Origin: Spongilla lacustris
Lineage: Eukaryota > Porifera > Demospongiae > Spongillida > Spongillidae
Reading direction: 5' to 3'
NCBI GenBank assembly: GCA_949361645.1
Contig: OX442417.1
Location: 5,593,700-5,657,699, forward strand
Length of the DNA: 64,000 nt
In this document: positions 62,339 to 64,000 of the stretch, in pieces
Position numbering within the stretch: the first letter of the stretch is position 1
Layout of the letters: each line of letters opens with the position of its first letter
The notes under the pieces: model-generated
What the model was told of the DNA's origin: nothing
Database searches by the model: none
What the model saw: the letters and a program-made list of their open reading frames with translations, nothing else
Position numbers and translations under genes: made by a program

Positions 62339-63871
62339 ATGGACTGCCACAACTTTGTATTCTATGTCCTGATTTGCTCTCTATGCTTTCAATTTTCGAG
62401 CGGACAAGGTAAGTGCTAATGTCCATTGACTGCACGCATGTCGGCATGAGCTCCCCCCACGTACGTCCCCACAATAATTTGGGCGCGCTCGCATTTCGAA
62501 GCGGCTACGTGATGACTTGATTGCTGCTCTCCCCTCATGCGTGCACACACGATTCAGCTGAGCAGGCTGTGAGGCTCCGCGGAGGTCGCACGGCGCTGGA
62601 CGGGCAGGTGGAGGTGTACCTGCGGGGCAGCTGGGGCGTCATCCAGGACGACCACTGGACCGTGCAGGACGCGACCGTCGTGTGCAGGCAGATGGGGTTC
62701 GCGGCCGCCGTTGACGCGCTGCAGACTGGGTATTCCGGCGTTTGGCCCCCCGTCGCGCGGGTCGTGCTGGATGACGTGGAGTGCACGGGAAAGGAGAGTT
62801 CGCTTCTCGCGTGCAAGTTAAACAACGTCAGCCGCTTACTCGCCGACACGGAGACGATATCGAGCGTCGTGTGTGCAGGTAAATTGCATGCTGTACTTTT
62901 AAGTGTTAAAGATGTTGCGAGCCTTGCGACATTTTGCATCGAAGTGCGGACAAAAGTGCAAAACGCAGCACTATAGCTCTTTAAGAAATCGATGTATTAG
63001 ATGGCAAGAGTACAAATGCGTACTTTACCGAGTGCAAATGTGTACTTTACCTGGGCACGAGGCTCTCACAGTCTCACTACTTGTCGCTTGCAATAACATG
63101 TACATTTATAATGTACACTTCTCATTTTTCTGGTGTGCGCGTTTAGTGTGACACCATCAGATCAATCTTACAGATCAATCTTAGAGTGTTAATTCGCTCC
63201 CATCTCTGTCAGACTCTCAGAGATAGAAATGCACAAAACTATCACGTGATGGTAGGAGGTGGCATATTAAAGCCATAGCACTGTGCTAGCTGCAGCTGAT
63301 TAGAGAATATATCATTCCAAACTCGATTCCAAAGGTGACACTTATCTGTCATGGGAATAGATGAAAGGAACAAAACCTTCTCATATAGAGCACAGAAACG
63401 AATGGATGTTTGGCCCAATAGTGCCCCCATCTAGACATCTGCTATCTCTTTGATGCCTGATGGATGCTGTGCGAGTGGTGCGTAGGACCCCTGGGAGGGA
63501 CATATGGCACCAATCTGCTGCACTGGGAGTTATGCAAATGGATTTTTAAGCTGGCTGCATTCCATGCATTGTATGTCTATTGTTTTCCTGATGGTGATGT
63601 TCTGGTTGGCATGCTTGCATGAAAGCTAGCTGGCAATCATGCTAATACTAAGCCACTAAAGATTCCCACTCCCTCACTCCATCCCTCCCCTCTCCCTTGG
63701 TACCAGTTGAAGGCTCTATCCAGCTAGTTGGAGGTTGCTGTCCTGGTGAAGGAATTCTGCAGACGTTGGTCAATGGAGCATGGCTGCCCATGTGTGCAGA
63801 TGGTTGGAGCAGGGCAGAATCCCAAGTCGCTTGTCGGCAGTTGGGATTTGAGCAAGGTGCCATGTTTCAAG
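62339..63871 (+). CDS. SRCR-domain gene, 5' part
   Basis: Exon 62339-62408 encodes M-D-C-H-N-F-V-F-Y-V-L-I-C-S-L-C-F-Q, a signal peptide. Exon 62558-62878 is one complete SRCR domain of 107 codons (V-R-L-R-G-G, G-Q-V-E-V-Y, W-G-V-I-Q-D-D-H-W, V-V-C-R-Q-M-G-F, L-D-D-V-E-C-T-G, S-S-V-V-C-A-G). Exon 63707-63871 is the first half of a second SRCR (I-Q-L-V-G-G, W-L-P-M-C-A-D-G-W, V-A-C-R-Q-L-G-F). All junctions are phase 1. The protein is secreted or a receptor ectodomain; it continues beyond the window. The first SRCR keeps only Cys 3, 5, 6 and 8 of the family scheme. The SRCR exon is far more GC-rich than the surrounding DNA. The start lies 141 bp after the stop of the preceding gene. Confidence 0.82.
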
Positions 63872-64000
63872 GTGGGTGCATGGACCAAAATAAAAGTGCT
63901 TTTTAACTAATTTATTTTTAACTGCATGCAAATGTTGAACACAATGCAGTCATGCCTGTGTAGTAATGAAACACAACCAAGTGTATTCATTAGAATGCAG

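Overview
This is a eukaryotic, AT-rich, intron-dense and very repeat-rich genomic window. It is most likely from an early-branching marine animal, probably a demosponge. The reasons are many calcium-binding EGF exons of exactly 123 bp in phase 1 with tiny introns, an SRCR receptor-type gene, sponge/cnidarian-type retroelements ending in a restriction-like endonuclease, and abundant TACATGTA-rich microsatellites. The organism is inferred; no rRNA, tRNA or mitochondrial marker is present.

1-34 kb: two paralogous genes for single-pass membrane proteins lie in tandem on the + strand. Gene A (3' part, 3466-6705) has five EGF exons, a juxtamembrane module, a transmembrane helix and a short tail. 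Gene B (9467-34085) has a signal peptide, the first half of a nidogen-like NIDO domain, at least 12 EGF units, an unrecognised cysteine-containing domain, three more EGF units, and the same juxtamembrane/TM/tail module. Gene B is crossed by a 200-bp assembly gap (18801-19000). Its introns carry RT/REL-endonuclease retroelements: a decayed one at 11115-14348, a graveyard of 3' fragments at 15.2-16.7 and 22.9-24.9 kb, and one with a complete 1130-codon ORF at 27498-30890. An antisense gene remnant is duplicated with the A/B paralogues.

34-48 kb: MITEs and minisatellites. The central object is a 5735-bp DNA transposon (39886-45620) with 28-bp terminal inverted repeats. It carries a 1361-codon probable transposase with an in-frame 42-bp minisatellite, and it is inserted inside a 22-bp C-rich minisatellite (37.75-39.89 and 45.62-45.94 kb), so the array preserves the empty site.

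48-64 kb: a minus-strand multi-pass membrane-protein gene (48110-58923, partly resolved) shares a 176-bp divergent promoter containing an NRF1-like palindrome with a four-exon + strand gene for an unknown 313-residue hydrophilic protein (59100-62197). An SRCR gene starts only 141 bp further on (62339) and runs off the window. Many micro- and minisatellites fill the introns of the minus-strand gene.
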